Assembly (NCBI GenBank): GCA_019843655.1
Contig: JACDQD010000103.1
Location: forward strand, 6,200,001-6,264,000
DNA from: Lethocerus indicus
Lineage: Eukaryota > Arthropoda > Insecta > Hemiptera > Belostomatidae
Direction of reading: 5' to 3'
Length of the DNA: 64,000 nt
Numbering within the stretch: the stretch's first letter is position 1; each line of letters starts with the position of its first letter. Below, in pieces: positions 1 through 34,705 of the stretch. Made by a program: the position numbers and the translations under genes. Under the pieces are notes generated by a model that was given only the letters and a program-made list of their open reading frames with translations, did no database searches and was not told the DNA's origin.

Positions 1-2
1 TT

Positions 3-860
3 GATATCCACATCACAGTTTGTTTTCACTTTGTTGGCCATCCTGGGCGAGTTGTTGGCTGAGGAATCGGTGTTTTCATTATAACTGGATCTGGATAATC
101 TGTGTTTGTTCTTGGCAACTGTGGAGCTGTTCCTCTGTTCGCTATCAATTATCCTCGAAGACCTCCTGTACGGTTTGTCCTCACTGTTGTTGAGCGAACT
201 GAAAGATTTCTCCTTGAGTGCTATCGCACTCTGGAGGACGGACTCATGGGTCAGCTCTTTGGACATTCGTCTCGAAGAACGTTTCAGTCCCATATCTTGT
301 TCCACTCGTTCAGCTCTGTTGCGTAAGGACCTCCTTCTCCTGCGTTCAACAGTTTCTTCGGGGCAAGTGAATTCAGACAGGGATTTAGATTTCACATTTT
401 CTTTGGCTATCCTGCCTGTTCTTTTCCGGTAGTTTATGCCCGCTTCTCTATCATCCTCACTGGTCCTTAGTGTCAACACAATTCTGGGCTTACCTGCAAC
501 TTTTGTAGGTATCACTTCCTCTTCCGTATCATCCACAACATCACTACTGTTGGCGTTGTTAAAGGACAAACTGTCCTTATCGCTCCCTTTGGATTCCTCG
601 TCTGTTTTCTCAGGGAGAAAACCATTGCCCAATTTGGTTGGTTTTGTGGTTTCCTCCTCATCGTTGTCCGATTCATGATCAGGTTGCGGTTCAACTTCTT
701 TTTTCGCCCTTCCCTTCTTGCCACCGGCCGTTGTCCTGTTGAATTCACTCTTCATTTCACACAGTATTTTTTTGATCAGAATGCTGTCCACTTTTTCGTT
801 GTCGCTGTTCGTAGAACCTCCCGCATCAAAATCTCCCATATCATCTTCCATCTCATCCAT
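3..860 (-). CDS. N-terminal part of an unidentified Lys/Ser/Glu-rich protein, probably nuclear; cut by the window edge
   Basis: An open frame on the minus strand runs from an ATG at 860 to the window edge with no stop (286 codons). It starts MDEMEDDMGDFDAGG and has a very acidic first third (runs such as NDEEE and DTEEEV). Basic clusters follow (VERRRRRSLRNR, LKRSSRRMSKE), with many serines towards the edge. Such mixed acidic/basic low-complexity sequence is typical of chromatin-associated proteins, but no folded domain is visible and I do not recognise the family. A GGTAAG inside the frame near 490 could be a splice donor, but the frame stays open and similar in composition on both sides. 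The start is the first ATG after a CpG-rich leader. The overlapping plus-strand frames are shadows of this one. Confidence 0.6.
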   Translation of the reverse strand, partial: MDEMEDDMGDFDAGGSTNSDNEKVDSILIKKILCEMKSEFNRTTAGGKKGRAKKEVEPQPDHESDNDEEETTKPTKLGNGFLPEKTDEESKGSDKDSLSFNNANSSDVVDDTEEEVIPTKVAGKPRIVLTLRTSEDDREAGINYRKRTGRIAKENVKSKSLSEFTCPEETVERRRRRSLRNRAERVEQDMGLKRSSRRMSKELTHESVLQSAIALKEKSFSSLNNSEDKPYRRSSRIIDSEQRNSSTVAKNKHRLSRSSYNENTDSSANNSPRMANKVKTNCDVDI

Positions 861-900
861 CGTTGTTCGGTCCGTCACGAGCGCTGAAAATTCGTGCCAT

Positions 901-2441
901 CGTTAGCGACCCCATATTAGCGTTAATTATGCGCTATAAAACTATCGATTCAGGAAGAGGAAGGAGTCCAACTTAGGTTAGGTCCAATAAATAATCGGCT
1001 CTCGAAATAGCTTCCGCGGGCGTATTTCTCGGTGCCGATACCATTATCGCGTGGACGGCAGCCGCCTCTCGACACTTTAGATTATTGCGGAGAGATAAAA
1101 AAGATAAATCCGGCGATAATGTATAAAGGACTAACGTCGGTACCGGTTAAGGATGCCTAAGGAGAAAACATAACCTATAAACCACTTCTTGGGGGTACAC
1201 TTCGAGTTCGCCCCAACGGCCCCGATAGGTACCGATAATCACAAGGCCCAGAAACGACCGTCGGCGAAAAAATAATGTCCTCGACTCACCTTAAAGGGAG
1301 AGACCATGTCAAAACTTCACTTCCACTTATTGGCGACCACTTTCTGAAGAGGGCGAAGCCACCCGAAGAAGCTTAAGAACCAGTAATGAAATGGGGCTCC
1401 TATGGCGGAGATCTGTCGGCTCAAGTCACTCTCTCCCCTTTCATTTAACTCGCAATTTTGATTGACTCCTCGCAGCAGACGTTCTCAGTTGACTGGGAAA
1501 AATTATTACGGTTAAAAGGACCCGTCCCGAGTAAACGCGCGGATCATTTAAGATACCCGGTCCTATTTTATTTACGGACGACACGATATATAAACAAATT
1601 GATTACTCCATTACTACTGATCAAAAAAGTCAAATCTTTTTCCGTTCCCTCTTTTTACGACCAGAAAACATTTTCCGCTTGTGATCCTTTGTATAATTTC
1701 TTTTTCATTAAATAGGGCCTTTAATATTGTTAAAATAGATTAAATTTCTTGAATGTTGGCCAAATCTGAAGCTTATTAAAAATAAATCTTAAAGCCTCAC
1801 CCATATTAGTTGTTTCAAAGAACCATTAGTATTAATATTAAAATATTATTACAACTGCCTTTACATCTTAAAACTGAATAGTGCAATAATCATGGTTCTT
1901 ATGATCCTTCATCCTTACTTTTGTATATAGAGCTCAGAATTATGCTCTGTATACCTTTGAACTTCATTTAATTTATGAAATTGGTATCTTCAATAGGAAT
2001 AGTCATGAATAAACGTGAAATTGTGCAAAATTAAATTTCTTGGCCAACATTGCATAATATAAGAGTAAACTGAAAACCTCATCTGAACACATTGACACAT
2101 CTTATAACAACAAATCTGTGAGGGTTTCAATGAAATTATTTTCTTTTAGTTGAGAAACTTTAGTTTTTATAACTTTTTTAAATAAAATTTAAATTTTGTT
2201 TACCCAAAATTATATCATGTTTAGGTAATTGTATTTTCAGTTGGTCTCTTCATTAATTTTAATCCTTAATATTTTAAAAACTGAAAAGAGATTAAAGGGA
2301 ATTAAACACAATAATTAACATTATTTAGATATTGTATTAACATAAATTACAACATAATTCATGGAGTAAAATAAAAATGATTTTACACAAACTGAATTAT
2401 GACTGAAGTACTGTGGTAGAAATGATGTAACGACAAATGTT
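901..2441. other. intergenic stretch, no gene seen
   Basis: This lies between the start of the left-edge gene and the stop codon of the DAPIT gene. The first 500 bases are CpG-rich and probably hold the left gene's promoter. The remainder is strongly AT-rich and contains the DAPIT 3' UTR. An 85-codon frame at 1458-1715 has no coding character. Confidence 0.5.
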
Positions 2442-2748
2442 CTACTTCTTCTTGGGTTTCATCGACATGTACAGAATAAACAATGCCACCGAAGCATATG
2501 TTGCCTTTGCAACCTGTAAATGCAAATATTCACATAAATAAAAAAGTTCATAAGAAGGGTGTTTAAATATTATAAAAGTGTTTTTTTTTAATACAAAATT
2601 GATATCAACTATTACTATAATAACAAATGCTTAATTATTAAATTTACAAGAAACATACATTTGCTCGTCCCCTCAGTGTCGTCCCATTAAAGTATCTGTT
2701 AAAACCTGTTAGTTTTGGATCATCGATAGGTCCGTGATCTCCTGCCAT
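2442..2748 (-). CDS. ATP5MK: ATP synthase membrane subunit DAPIT/USMG5 (subunit k)
   Basis: A tiny inner-membrane subunit of the mitochondrial F-type ATP synthase; in animals it supports dimerisation and stability of the complex. Two coding exons are seen: 2659-2748 (ATG at 2748) and 2442-2513 (stop TAG). They are joined phase 0 by GT (2658-2657) and AG (2515-2514). The 53-aa product starts MAGDHG, carries the family core KLTGFNRYFNGTTLRGRAN, continues VAKATYASVALFILYMSMK (one membrane segment) and ends PKKK. Length and layout fit the family (about 55-60 aa). An acceptor four bases before the ATG (AG at 2754-2753) implies a 5' UTR intron. A good donor (GTAAGT) at 3389 suggests the first non-coding exon lies there, beside the C15orf61-like gene. 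Confidence 0.9.
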
Positions 2749-2752
2749 TTTT

Positions 2753-3389
2753 CTAAAGTAAAGAGAACATTTAATAAGAATTATTAGTATATGAACTAAA
2801 AACAAAATACATATAAAACACATACACAAATAACATTCTTAATTCTATCTTTGTGCTATCAACCTCTTGGTACACATGTATATTTTATTGGCAGATCTAA
2901 ACTAACAGAAATTTGTGACAAACAACAATTTTAATTTCTAATTATTTTAAAATTAAATGAAATGATCTGACACAGAAATGGCAAAACGAATGCTTAACGC
3001 ACAGTAAAATATTCCAGAAAATACGATTTTTATTTCCGAATTACACTTCTACAATGGATTAATATTAATTAACAGTCAGTTTTACGCGGTCATAAATTAT
3101 ACAGGGTTGAAAAATCTTTAGTCGTGTCAGAAGTGGATTTAGCCAACCTACGGTGACGTTATAAATGGGCGTAACCGAAAAGTAAACCAGTTTTCTTATT
3201 GCCTGATTGAAAGAAATTAAGAATTTAAGAAAGAAATAATTTCCAATTACCTTGGGCACCGGATAAGAAATACCAAAGAAGAGAAAATGTAACAAGGAGA
3301 GGAGGTAACTCAGCACTGAAAATAGCAGTGCCAACAAGATAGTCACATCGGCGTCTTGGCCGATTATTGATTCTTCGTATAAAACTTAC
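2753..3389 (-). other. probable 5' UTR intron of the DAPIT gene
   Basis: The donor is GTAAGT at 3389-3384 and the acceptor is TTTAG ending at 2753, just before the start codon. The 93-codon frame inside it (3065-3346 minus) is hydrophobic, AT-rich low-complexity sequence and is not supported as a protein. Confidence 0.5.
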
Positions 3390-3422
3390 ATTTACTCGTT
3401 ATTTAAAGGAATATATAAACTA

Positions 3423-3446
3423 TTACGTACGATTATGGGTACGTAA
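3423..3446. promoter_or_regulatory. inverted repeat in the shared DAPIT / C15orf61 promoter
   Basis: TTACGTAC and GTACGTAA are perfect 8-bp inverted arms separated by 8 bases. They lie between the putative DAPIT leader exon (donor 3389) and the C15orf61-like ATG (3567). Each arm contains most of a TTACGTAA bZIP-type site. A regulatory role is inferred from position only. Confidence 0.35.
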
Positions 3447-3563
3447 ATTTGGTCCCAAATGAGACGGTAAAAATTCGGAAATTGGTAATGTACGAACATT
3501 TTATGTCGAATTTTTGAGGTTACGATAGCTGGTTACCGAGGTCGGTAGCGTAGTGGTCAATAA

Positions 3564-4049
<486 letters not shown>

Positions 4050-4105
4050 TTTCCTAATTTCCTGCACTAGAAAAATGTAAATCGATCTTGTAAATAAGGC
4101 TTATA

Positions 4106-4127
4106 AATAAAGAGTCCGCAAAATAAA
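4106..4127 (+). other. polyadenylation signals of the C15orf61-like gene
   Basis: Two AATAAA hexamers (4106-4111 and 4122-4127) lie 57-78 bases after the stop codon. Confidence 0.6.
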
Positions 4128-4129
4128 AT

Positions 4130-6540
4130 CCTCCAAGCTTAAAGAAAATAAATACTAAATCCTAACATAATTTGATAAGAGATTATTACGCTGATTTTTG
4201 TTTTAATGATCTGCGTAATAACCCGCAAGAGGAGGATAGTAAACTCCCAAGGACGTTGTAGCATTCACAGCGTAGAAAGATATTCTGTAACGTTCTGGAA
4301 ACGTGATATTATTCTGAGCCGACTCGAAGCGCCCAAGCAGTTACCCGTCAAAAGATTCCTGAAATAACCTGTTATTTTCAGTCGGAAATCGCCATATTAT
4401 TCACGTACGAAATTAACATAGTGAGCGACGTTTAAAATAGTTTTTAAATACATCTTTATTACCTTAATGAATCTGTTTGGGCGCAATTCCTGCATCGGAT
4501 TAACCTCGCGGCCGATAGCTCCGTTGAAATCAATAAATGCCGACTTCCGAGGTTATTCTATGCTCTCATTTTTTCGCATCGGTGTCGCGATTGAAAGATG
4601 AAAATTAGACGCCACGGTTCGGTAGAATGTCTTGTAAAATTAAAATAAAGTTCGTGGTGCGTTTATAAATATAAACGCGTTGTTTCGTCTAGAGGCCGCC
4701 GCTTGGAAATGACGTAGTCCTTTTACACTTGGCAACAGCGTAACCTTTGGGAATGTTTCCCAATTTCTTTCGAAATCTTTCGAAGACCGATATTGTTGAC
4801 TTTTATTAGCTTTCCAAGGGGACGCTGTCAATCCTCCGCTAATCCCTGAAAAGAAATCAAATTTTCCAATACGCGACTATTGAATTCGGGTTAAAAAATG
4901 TCTCATCGGACCACTGACCTTGACAACTCTAGATATGTTTAATCACTGTTCCATTTCACCTTATGATTTTTTTTAGTTTAAATCTCACACCGCCTAATAA
5001 ATTAAGCCTTCTAATATTACAGCTTATTCGGAATTGAGGAAAGTGTCCTTGACATTTTTCTACTGCATATAGTCGGTTATAAGAAGAAAAATTTGAATTG
5101 CTCGGACGATATAATTCATGCTTGAATTTCTACGATATAAATAAAACTGATAAAATTATACATCCATATATAGTCTTAACAACAAGACTTTCATACTTAC
5201 TACAACAAAGGGGAAGATTTGATTAGTGAACATGGCCTCCCATCGAAGAAGATGTGATCCTATATAAGGCTTTATACTCAGTCCTAAAGATTAACCTCGT
5301 CTAATATTTCGTCCGATTATAGATGCAAAATAAATTATAATTAATTGCTCTACAGAGCTACGGATATAAAGACATCTAATTAGCATAATTGCCAACTACA
5401 TTCATGTTAAAACAAAAATTCTTTGGAATGACCGCTTAATGCAATCATTCGTGCCAATTGAAACAATTATACTTATTATCTCTAATTGAAGGTGATAAAC
5501 CCGTTACAAAATTGTCGCTAGTCCTTTTAAATTTTCTAAGGAGTGAAATCCAATTCCGAAATGATGCCTAATTTTGTATTTCCGAGCGAATTGAAATTGA
5601 GATTGGTTGATATAAGGCAGTAGAAACATTGTGGGACCATTAGCACCGCCCGAGCTGCAAAGGAGTAGGGAGGGGTTAGGCTGTAAATAGAACTTATCTT
5701 CTGTGCTACGCCTTTGTTAAGCTTCTGTCCCCTCTACAAATGGCCACAACGCACTAATTAAAAATATTTTTCTTCGATAATAACTATTGGAAACGTTTGA
5801 TATATATATATATTTGAAATAATATATTTATTACGCCTAAGGGAAGGTCTAGTTCTCCTTGCTGGTTATTGATTACAGCTTAACCTCTTCATTTATCCCT
5901 ATTTAGTCTTATGTTTTACAGATCCCTGACTATTCCATTTGCTATAAACACTGTCGGCATATAGTTATGTATACAACAATACACTTGTGATACAATATCA
6001 TCATCTGCCTTCATAGCAACTACAGAAAATTAACTAAACGATAATTAGAATGATATAATCGTGACATGGGCAATTAAAATTTAGAAACCCTATACGAATA
6101 TTCATACAATGAAAAATAAATGACATTTTATTCGGCAACTGTTTTTCCTACAAACATGAAAACAATACCATAGGCAATCGAGCTTATCAAAACTTCACTA
6201 AACAACATTAATTTATGTTATCTACATGAATTATATTACATAACCTTATAAACTTATAAATCATAAGCCATTATTAATATGTTTTGTAACAATTGCACAG
6301 TAGGCTCGCTATAAATATTTATTATTTTAATTGTTGTCACACTTGTATGTGGCACAGATGATCTTAATGTATATAACACGAAAAAAATAGCCGAACAAAT
6401 AATTACCAATAAATCTGTCAATGAACGAAAATATGGTTTCAAGGATAAGGGAGTCCAAACATCGAACCACGATGTGCATTCATTCGACCTACTTTCCTAA
6501 GCGACCCGCATGCGTCGCGGGTTTAATGCAAAGCGGATAC
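4130..6540. other. intergenic stretch, no gene seen
   Basis: AT-rich DNA with a short (AT)n run near 5800 and no frame above 63 codons. I see no splice-linked coding blocks and no RNA gene. The last 60 bases, with GC-rich inverted motifs around 6505-6525, border the tandem duplication upstream of APEX1. Confidence 0.45.
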
Positions 6541-7200
6541 GTCGAAAACACATAAGAAAGGGTTTAAGAGTACAAGAATGATGCATGTGTTTCGTAGGCA
6601 TGAATGCGTTAAGTCCGATTTTTGAAATGCATACGTATATATTAGGCGAACATCAGGTTCGCATATGTTCTAAGATTTCGTATTTTCAACGGAAGTCCCA
6701 AGCGACGTCGTTTGGGACTCTGGCAAGAGATAAGAGAAGGACGTTGAACTGAAAATATGCGGTCCTTTCGCCTAACTGGGATCAGTTCAACGGCAATAAA
6801 GATAATCGAGAGATATACTTAGAACCGCATACAGCGTTAATATAACGGGGGGTTCCTGTATAGCAGTAAGTCGAAAACACATAAGAAAGAGTTAGAATAA
6901 AACATTGAAACTTATGTTTCGTAGGCATGAATCAGTCAGGCATGTATCAGTCCGATTTTTGAAATACGTACGTATACGTTAAGTGAATGTTAGAGTTCCA
7001 TATGTTAGGCGGTTTTATATTTTCTCGAAGCGACGTTCGTTTGCCGATTTTTGTTTTGCCGATGGGTCGGGCCTCTCGCGAGAGCCAAGAGAGGTTCTTT
7101 AAATGGTAAATATGCCATTCTTTGGCCCAGTTTAACAGAAATAAAGATAATAGATCACGATATGGTCTTAGGACGCGTCGGTGGGGCGTTCCGTATTTAC
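6541..7200. repeat. two-copy tandem duplication (period 329 bp) upstream of APEX1
   Basis: Copy 1 starts at 6541 and copy 2 at 6870; both begin GTCGAAAACACATAAGAAAG. Matching landmarks recur in order. These include TTTCGTAGGCATGAAT, GTCCGATTTTTGAAAT, the CATATGTT region, a CAAGAGA block, AATATGC..TCCTTT/CATTCTTT, and AATAAAGATAAT near the end. The copies are clearly diverged, so the event is not recent. Copy 2 ends about 160 bases before the APEX1 start codon and so covers its likely promoter and leader. Confidence 0.75.
7073..7084. promoter_or_regulatory. CTCTCGCGAGAG palindrome upstream of APEX1
   Basis: A perfect 12-bp palindrome containing TCTCGCGAGA, a known core-promoter palindrome in animal housekeeping genes. 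It lies 276 bases before the APEX1 ATG. The equivalent part of copy 1 of the tandem duplication reads CTCTGGCAAGAG and lacks the CGCG core. Confidence 0.35.
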
Positions 7201-7359
7201 AATCGGTGTTGGGTTCCCGCGCTTTTCAGGCGTCGTCCGTTCGGAGCTTACCTCCCTTCCTGTTATGATTTGAGCTCGAACGTGAACCACCTTGACCGAA
7301 GGCTCTTCTCCGAAACCTCCCGTCTCCTGAATACCGTTACATCGGAACTCCCGAGCGTA

Positions 7360-9559
7360 ATGCCGCCCAAATCCAAGAGACAGGTAGGTGTCTCCGGCTT
7401 AACCTCAATGACCCACGATGGTGCTACACCGGTTTCTGGGATTTTTTTAAATTGTTACGTTTCGGAAGTGTTACATATCCTCTTCTATTCAGTAAAGTTG
7501 GCACGATAAAAATGCCACACTGGTTGTTAGGTTTGTAAAACCTGTTATACCTTCACACAATTACATGTTATGGCAATACTTTTTGGTTTGTGATGTGTAT
7601 ACTTAAACAGGAGAAAATAGTATATTAATTTATAAAGAACTGTACTACCAACATACTGATTATTGTGTGTATCTAAAATAGCTGTTTAGTAGTTGAGACC
7701 ATGTTTTATGTTGCCTACCATTTTCAGGCAGTAAAAAAGAAGCCTGTAGAAGAACCAGATGAGCACTACTTGAGCGAAAGCTCGAGTGAAACCGAAGAAA
7801 CGAAACCAAAGAAGAAAGTAACTGCCAGGAAAAAGAAAGATGTGGAAAATAAAAAGGAAGGAAAAGCCACAAAGAAGAGAGCTGCTGATGATGAAGAATC
7901 AACTGAAAAACAGCCAGAGAAGAAAGCCAAAGCAGAGTTAACGAATAAAACCGACACTGACTTTTCGACTATGACACTCGATTGTGATAAATTAGCAAAA
8001 AACGGTGAAAAGTGGAACTTGAAAATTTCAACGTGGAATGTTGCTGGCTTGAGAGCCTGGATTAAGGTAACATCTATCGATTTAATTTTCAAAATTAGAC
8101 TTCCAGCTTGTTCCAAATTCTTAAAATTAATTTCACGGAATGTAAATTGCAGTTATTGCGGAGTTTAAAATTCACAACAAATGTTTTTTTGTCCGTTCTC
8201 CGTAGAAAAATGGAATCGATTACTTGAAACATGAACGGCCTGACATATTATGTTTGCAAGAGACAAAATGTTCGGAAAAGAAACTGCCACCTGAAGTCAA
8301 GATTGATGGCTACAAGACATACTGGCTTTCTGGTGAGAATTATGTTTGAAATTGAATTTTATGAACATAAATATGGTATGTTTTTTAAAAATGTTTATTC
8401 ATAAAATTGTGTTCAAACAGTCCAGTGCTTGAATTATCACTAACTTCTGGTAGAATCATGTAATACAGTGGAAAGAACCTCAGCAGGGGTTCAACATTCA
8501 GCATTTAAAAATGTTACAAGACTTGACTTTCAAAGCAATTTTTTTTAGATTTGTTTATTATTACAATTAATTTATGAATTATTTGCATTGCAATATTGCT
8601 TTTGTTACTTAAAGGTGAAAAGGAAGGATATTGCGGCGTAGCACTTTACACAAAGGAGAAGCCAATTAATGTCAAGTTTGGTATTGGCATCAAGGACTAC
8701 GATAGTGATGGGCGTGTCATAACAGCAGAATATGAAAAGTTTTATTTAGTTACAGCTTGTAAGTTACTTACTTTTAATATTGATGTGAAATCTCTTTTCA
8801 TAGAAATTTTCTTTAAGACTTACATGCATTAAAAATGCAGTTTTATGAAATTGTTGCCCATTTTTTCAGATGTGCCGAACGCCGGTCAAGGATTGAAAAC
8901 GTTGCCCAGGAGGATGAAATGGGATCCAGACTTCAGGAATTATCTGAAGAAGCTCGACGAAGAGAAACCGGTTATTTTGTGCGGTGATCTGAACGTCGCC
9001 CACAATCCTATCGATCTAGCGAACCCGAAAACTAACACGAAAAGCGCCGGATTTACACAAGAAGAAAGGGACGGGATGACCGAACTTCTGAAGCTGGGAT
9101 TCGTGGATACATTCAGGCATTTCTACCCCGAGCAAACGGGTGCCTATACATTCTGGTCGTACTTCAAATATGCCCGAGCCAAGAATACTGGCTGGTAATT
9201 ATCTTTTTGACGGTAAAACCACAGTTTATCCACCCAGAGGTTTTCCCCCCATTTCTACATCCAGTTTTGATATTCAATATTCCTAATCAATCCCAAATCC
9301 TGCCCCTAAAAACCACAAGAGAAGTGGGAAACTGGTAAATTATAATGTATATTTATTGATGCAGTATTTTTCTAAAAAAGTATATGCAATATGTAATGCC
9401 ATTTATTATAGTTTATTTATATGTGAACTTTTCTTTTTCAGGCGTTTGGACTATTTTATTGTGTCAGAGAGATTGCTACCAAACATTTGTGACAATGTTA
9501 TTCGCAGTCAAGTTTATGGCAGTGATCACTGTCCGGTCACATTGTTCTTACACATTTGA
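7360..9559 (+). CDS. APEX1: DNA-(apurinic/apyrimidinic) endonuclease, APE1/ExoIII family
   Basis: It cuts DNA 5' of abasic sites in base-excision repair in the nucleus. Six exons keep phase throughout: 7360-7383, 7728-8066, 8206-8332, 8615-8758, 8870-9194, 9442-9559. They give 1,077 nt and 358 aa. Residues 9-95 form a Lys/Glu-rich tail with likely nuclear-localisation clusters ([15 protein letters not shown]). The EEP catalytic domain spans about 107-358. Active-site residues are visible: N112 (STWNVAG), metal ligand E140 (LQETK), Y212 (TAYVPNAGQ), D251 and N253 (GDLNVAH), D348 and H349 (GSDHCPV). The tail is longer than in human APE1 (318 aa) but far shorter than in Drosophila Rrp1. The start gives MPPKSKRQ, similar to the human MPKRGK-type N-terminus, and the first intron follows the eighth codon. 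Confidence 0.96.
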
Positions 9560-9928
9560 ATATCGGATCTATATAATTAAGGTCTTTATTGTTTAAGTTC
9601 AAAGATAAGATTGTCCCATTTACAAGTATCATTAATTGTTCCTCAATTGTATTTTTATAATTAATAGAATTAATTATCTCATTAGTAGATTACTGCCCCA
9701 AAAAACAACTCTTTTTCTTTTTTTTTTCTTCAGTTGTAACTTGTACCTGAACTTCATCCATTCATGTTCATGTTTAATGTTTTGTGTTATTTTTTAAAAG
9801 TGATTACATTCATTAAAATATGATATTTAATCATCTTTTATTTTTTTAATTTTTATTTATATTCAAATTGTTATTTCCTTTTATTATCCCAGTCTTTCCT
9901 TAGGGGACTTTGTGTTGTCAGAAAACAA

Positions 9929-9934
9929 AATAAA
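9929..9934 (+). other. candidate polyadenylation signal of APEX1
   Basis: AATAAA lies 370 bases after the APEX1 stop, in AT-rich 3' flank. Confidence 0.45.
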
Positions 9935-10102
9935 CATTCAAATTTCAGTACATCTAAGAGTAATTAAATGTATACTGAGTGGCGCATAACTCATTGTGCC
10001 CTTCCAAATATAAAAACCCCAATTCACCTTCGCTTCACCCCTAATCCACCCCAATCCAAATTGGTGTGTTGTAACAAGATCACTGTTCTGTTTATTTGAA
10101 TT

Positions 10103-10235
10103 TGTTTGAATATATATTATTGCTGAGAATAGCTAAGAAAATGGACTTGGGTTAGAACCTAAGACAAAAAAAAGTGTGTCTTCTCTGACCTAAGTCTGTT
10201 TTCTTAGCTATTCTGAGCTATAATACATATCCAAA
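10103..10235. repeat. long imperfect palindrome (hairpin element)
   Basis: The left arm contains GAATAGCTAAGAAAA and the right arm its exact complement TTTTCTTAGCTATTC. Pairing continues outward (TGAATATATATTATTGCTGA against TCTGAGCTATAATACATATCCA) and inward (TGGACTTGGGTTAGAACC against the GACCTAAGTCTG side). The loop is A-rich. This could be a small foldback MITE, or a transcribed hairpin because it lies in or near 3' UTR sequence. Confidence 0.7.
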
Positions 10236-11519
10236 TAATTTTGAATAAACCCCCAATTTTCCCCATTTAACCCCAATTATTGGGCCCTCCAAAATATATA
10301 TAGTAAAAAAAATGTATATTGAACTGTGCTTTGAATTTAAAATGGATAGGTCTTGGAATGTATTAGGTGTTGATATGTTATTTTCAGTCTAGTAATCATG
10401 TCTATTGATAGCAGGACTGTACTGAACTAGGGGATTTTATGTCTGGACATTCATTAGCTGTCCAGGAAATAGCATGACAGAATAATATTCAGGAAAAATG
10501 ATTGTAACTGTGAAATGGTGTGTGTTTTTAAGGTAATCTCTAATGTTAAATACCAAAATTTTTGTTTTAATTTTTTCCTATGCATATAATGTCCAAAGTA
10601 GATGCATATTCTAATGCAGTGCAGAATGCATTATATTGAGTTTTAAAAGGCCTATGAATTGTAAATTCAAATCAGAATTATTGTCATGAAATCAATTTGC
10701 TCAATGGTAATGAAGACTAGTGAATAATTAATTCTGTAATTATTTCAAATGGCTCATTTAATATTTTGTTTGAAGTAACATCCTTAATAAATGTTGTATC
10801 ATTTCATTTTAATATTGCAAGAATTCGGTATCAGCAAGAATTATATTTAGTTGTGTACATATGTCCCATTTTGTCATACTGGAATCAAAAGATGGATAAT
10901 TATATTTATGAGACTTAATTATTTATTTTTTAAGGTAAATTTTTATTTTTTGCATTCAGACTTGTTCATTTTTAAACTATACAAATGATAGTATCTCACT
11001 ATGATTTGGGTTTACCGACAAATAAATTGGGATGTATGAAATAATAATTAGAAATCATATATTGTTTTATCGGCGTGAGGCAGTGTTCATACATGCTTAA
11101 TAATAACATGTTTACATTTTAAATATATCTAAGGTAAATTTAAAAGATCCAATGGCAGTATAAAAATAAATACTATGTATGTATAGTACAGTTTTATAAA
11201 ACTGCATATATAACTAAATTACACAAGTAGAATGTTGTATTTGTTTTCAATGATATTAAATTCGATATTGATCACACATATTATTAGGTAAACTGATAAT
11301 GTTTGGAGAGTACATTCAATATGAAAAATAACATATTCATTAATTCTATGTTACCTTTTATATATATCTATATACAAAAGTATACTTGATGAGGTATACA
11401 AAAATTGGATAATACTGCGTATAAAAAAACTGCATTTTTAAGTTTCCAAATATTTACAATAATGTAAAGTATTAATCTACAACTTGTACATGGTTGAATA
11501 ATCCTCCAGTTATTTGTTA

Positions 11520-34545
<23,026 letters not shown>

Positions 34546-34670
34546 GTTGATCCTGCTCGGAGCATCACAGTCCGTCCCCAGTGGGATTCTGATGAAGAGG
34601 GAGCCCCAATTATCGGATTGAAAACCGGCTAACAAATGAACCGAGCCTATCTCAGTGAACCGCGCACACA

Positions 34671-34705
34671 CACTGATTCCTTGTTACAGCCTCTAGCCCA
34701 ACTCG
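34671..34705 (-). promoter_or_regulatory. candidate collagen core promoter (initiator plus downstream element)
   Basis: On the minus strand TCAGTG (34676-34671) matches the arthropod initiator TCAGT. At +28 to +32 from its A the sequence is GGCTC, four of five positions of the DPE consensus RGWYV. This would give a 5' UTR of about 130 nt and no TATA box. It is position-based inference. Confidence 0.3.

Larger units (their letters stand above)
9560..11519. other. convergent 3' flanks of APEX1 and the collagen gene
   Basis: No coding sequence is visible. The stretch holds the APEX1 3' UTR, a long hairpin (10103-10235) and the collagen 3' UTR. AATAAA on the minus strand near 10947 and 10927 may end the collagen message, which would give a 3' UTR of about 580 nt. 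Confidence 0.5.

Noticed and set aside
3065..3346. 93-codon hydrophobic minus-strand frame
   Set aside because: It lies within the likely 5' UTR intron of DAPIT and reflects T-rich intron sequence.
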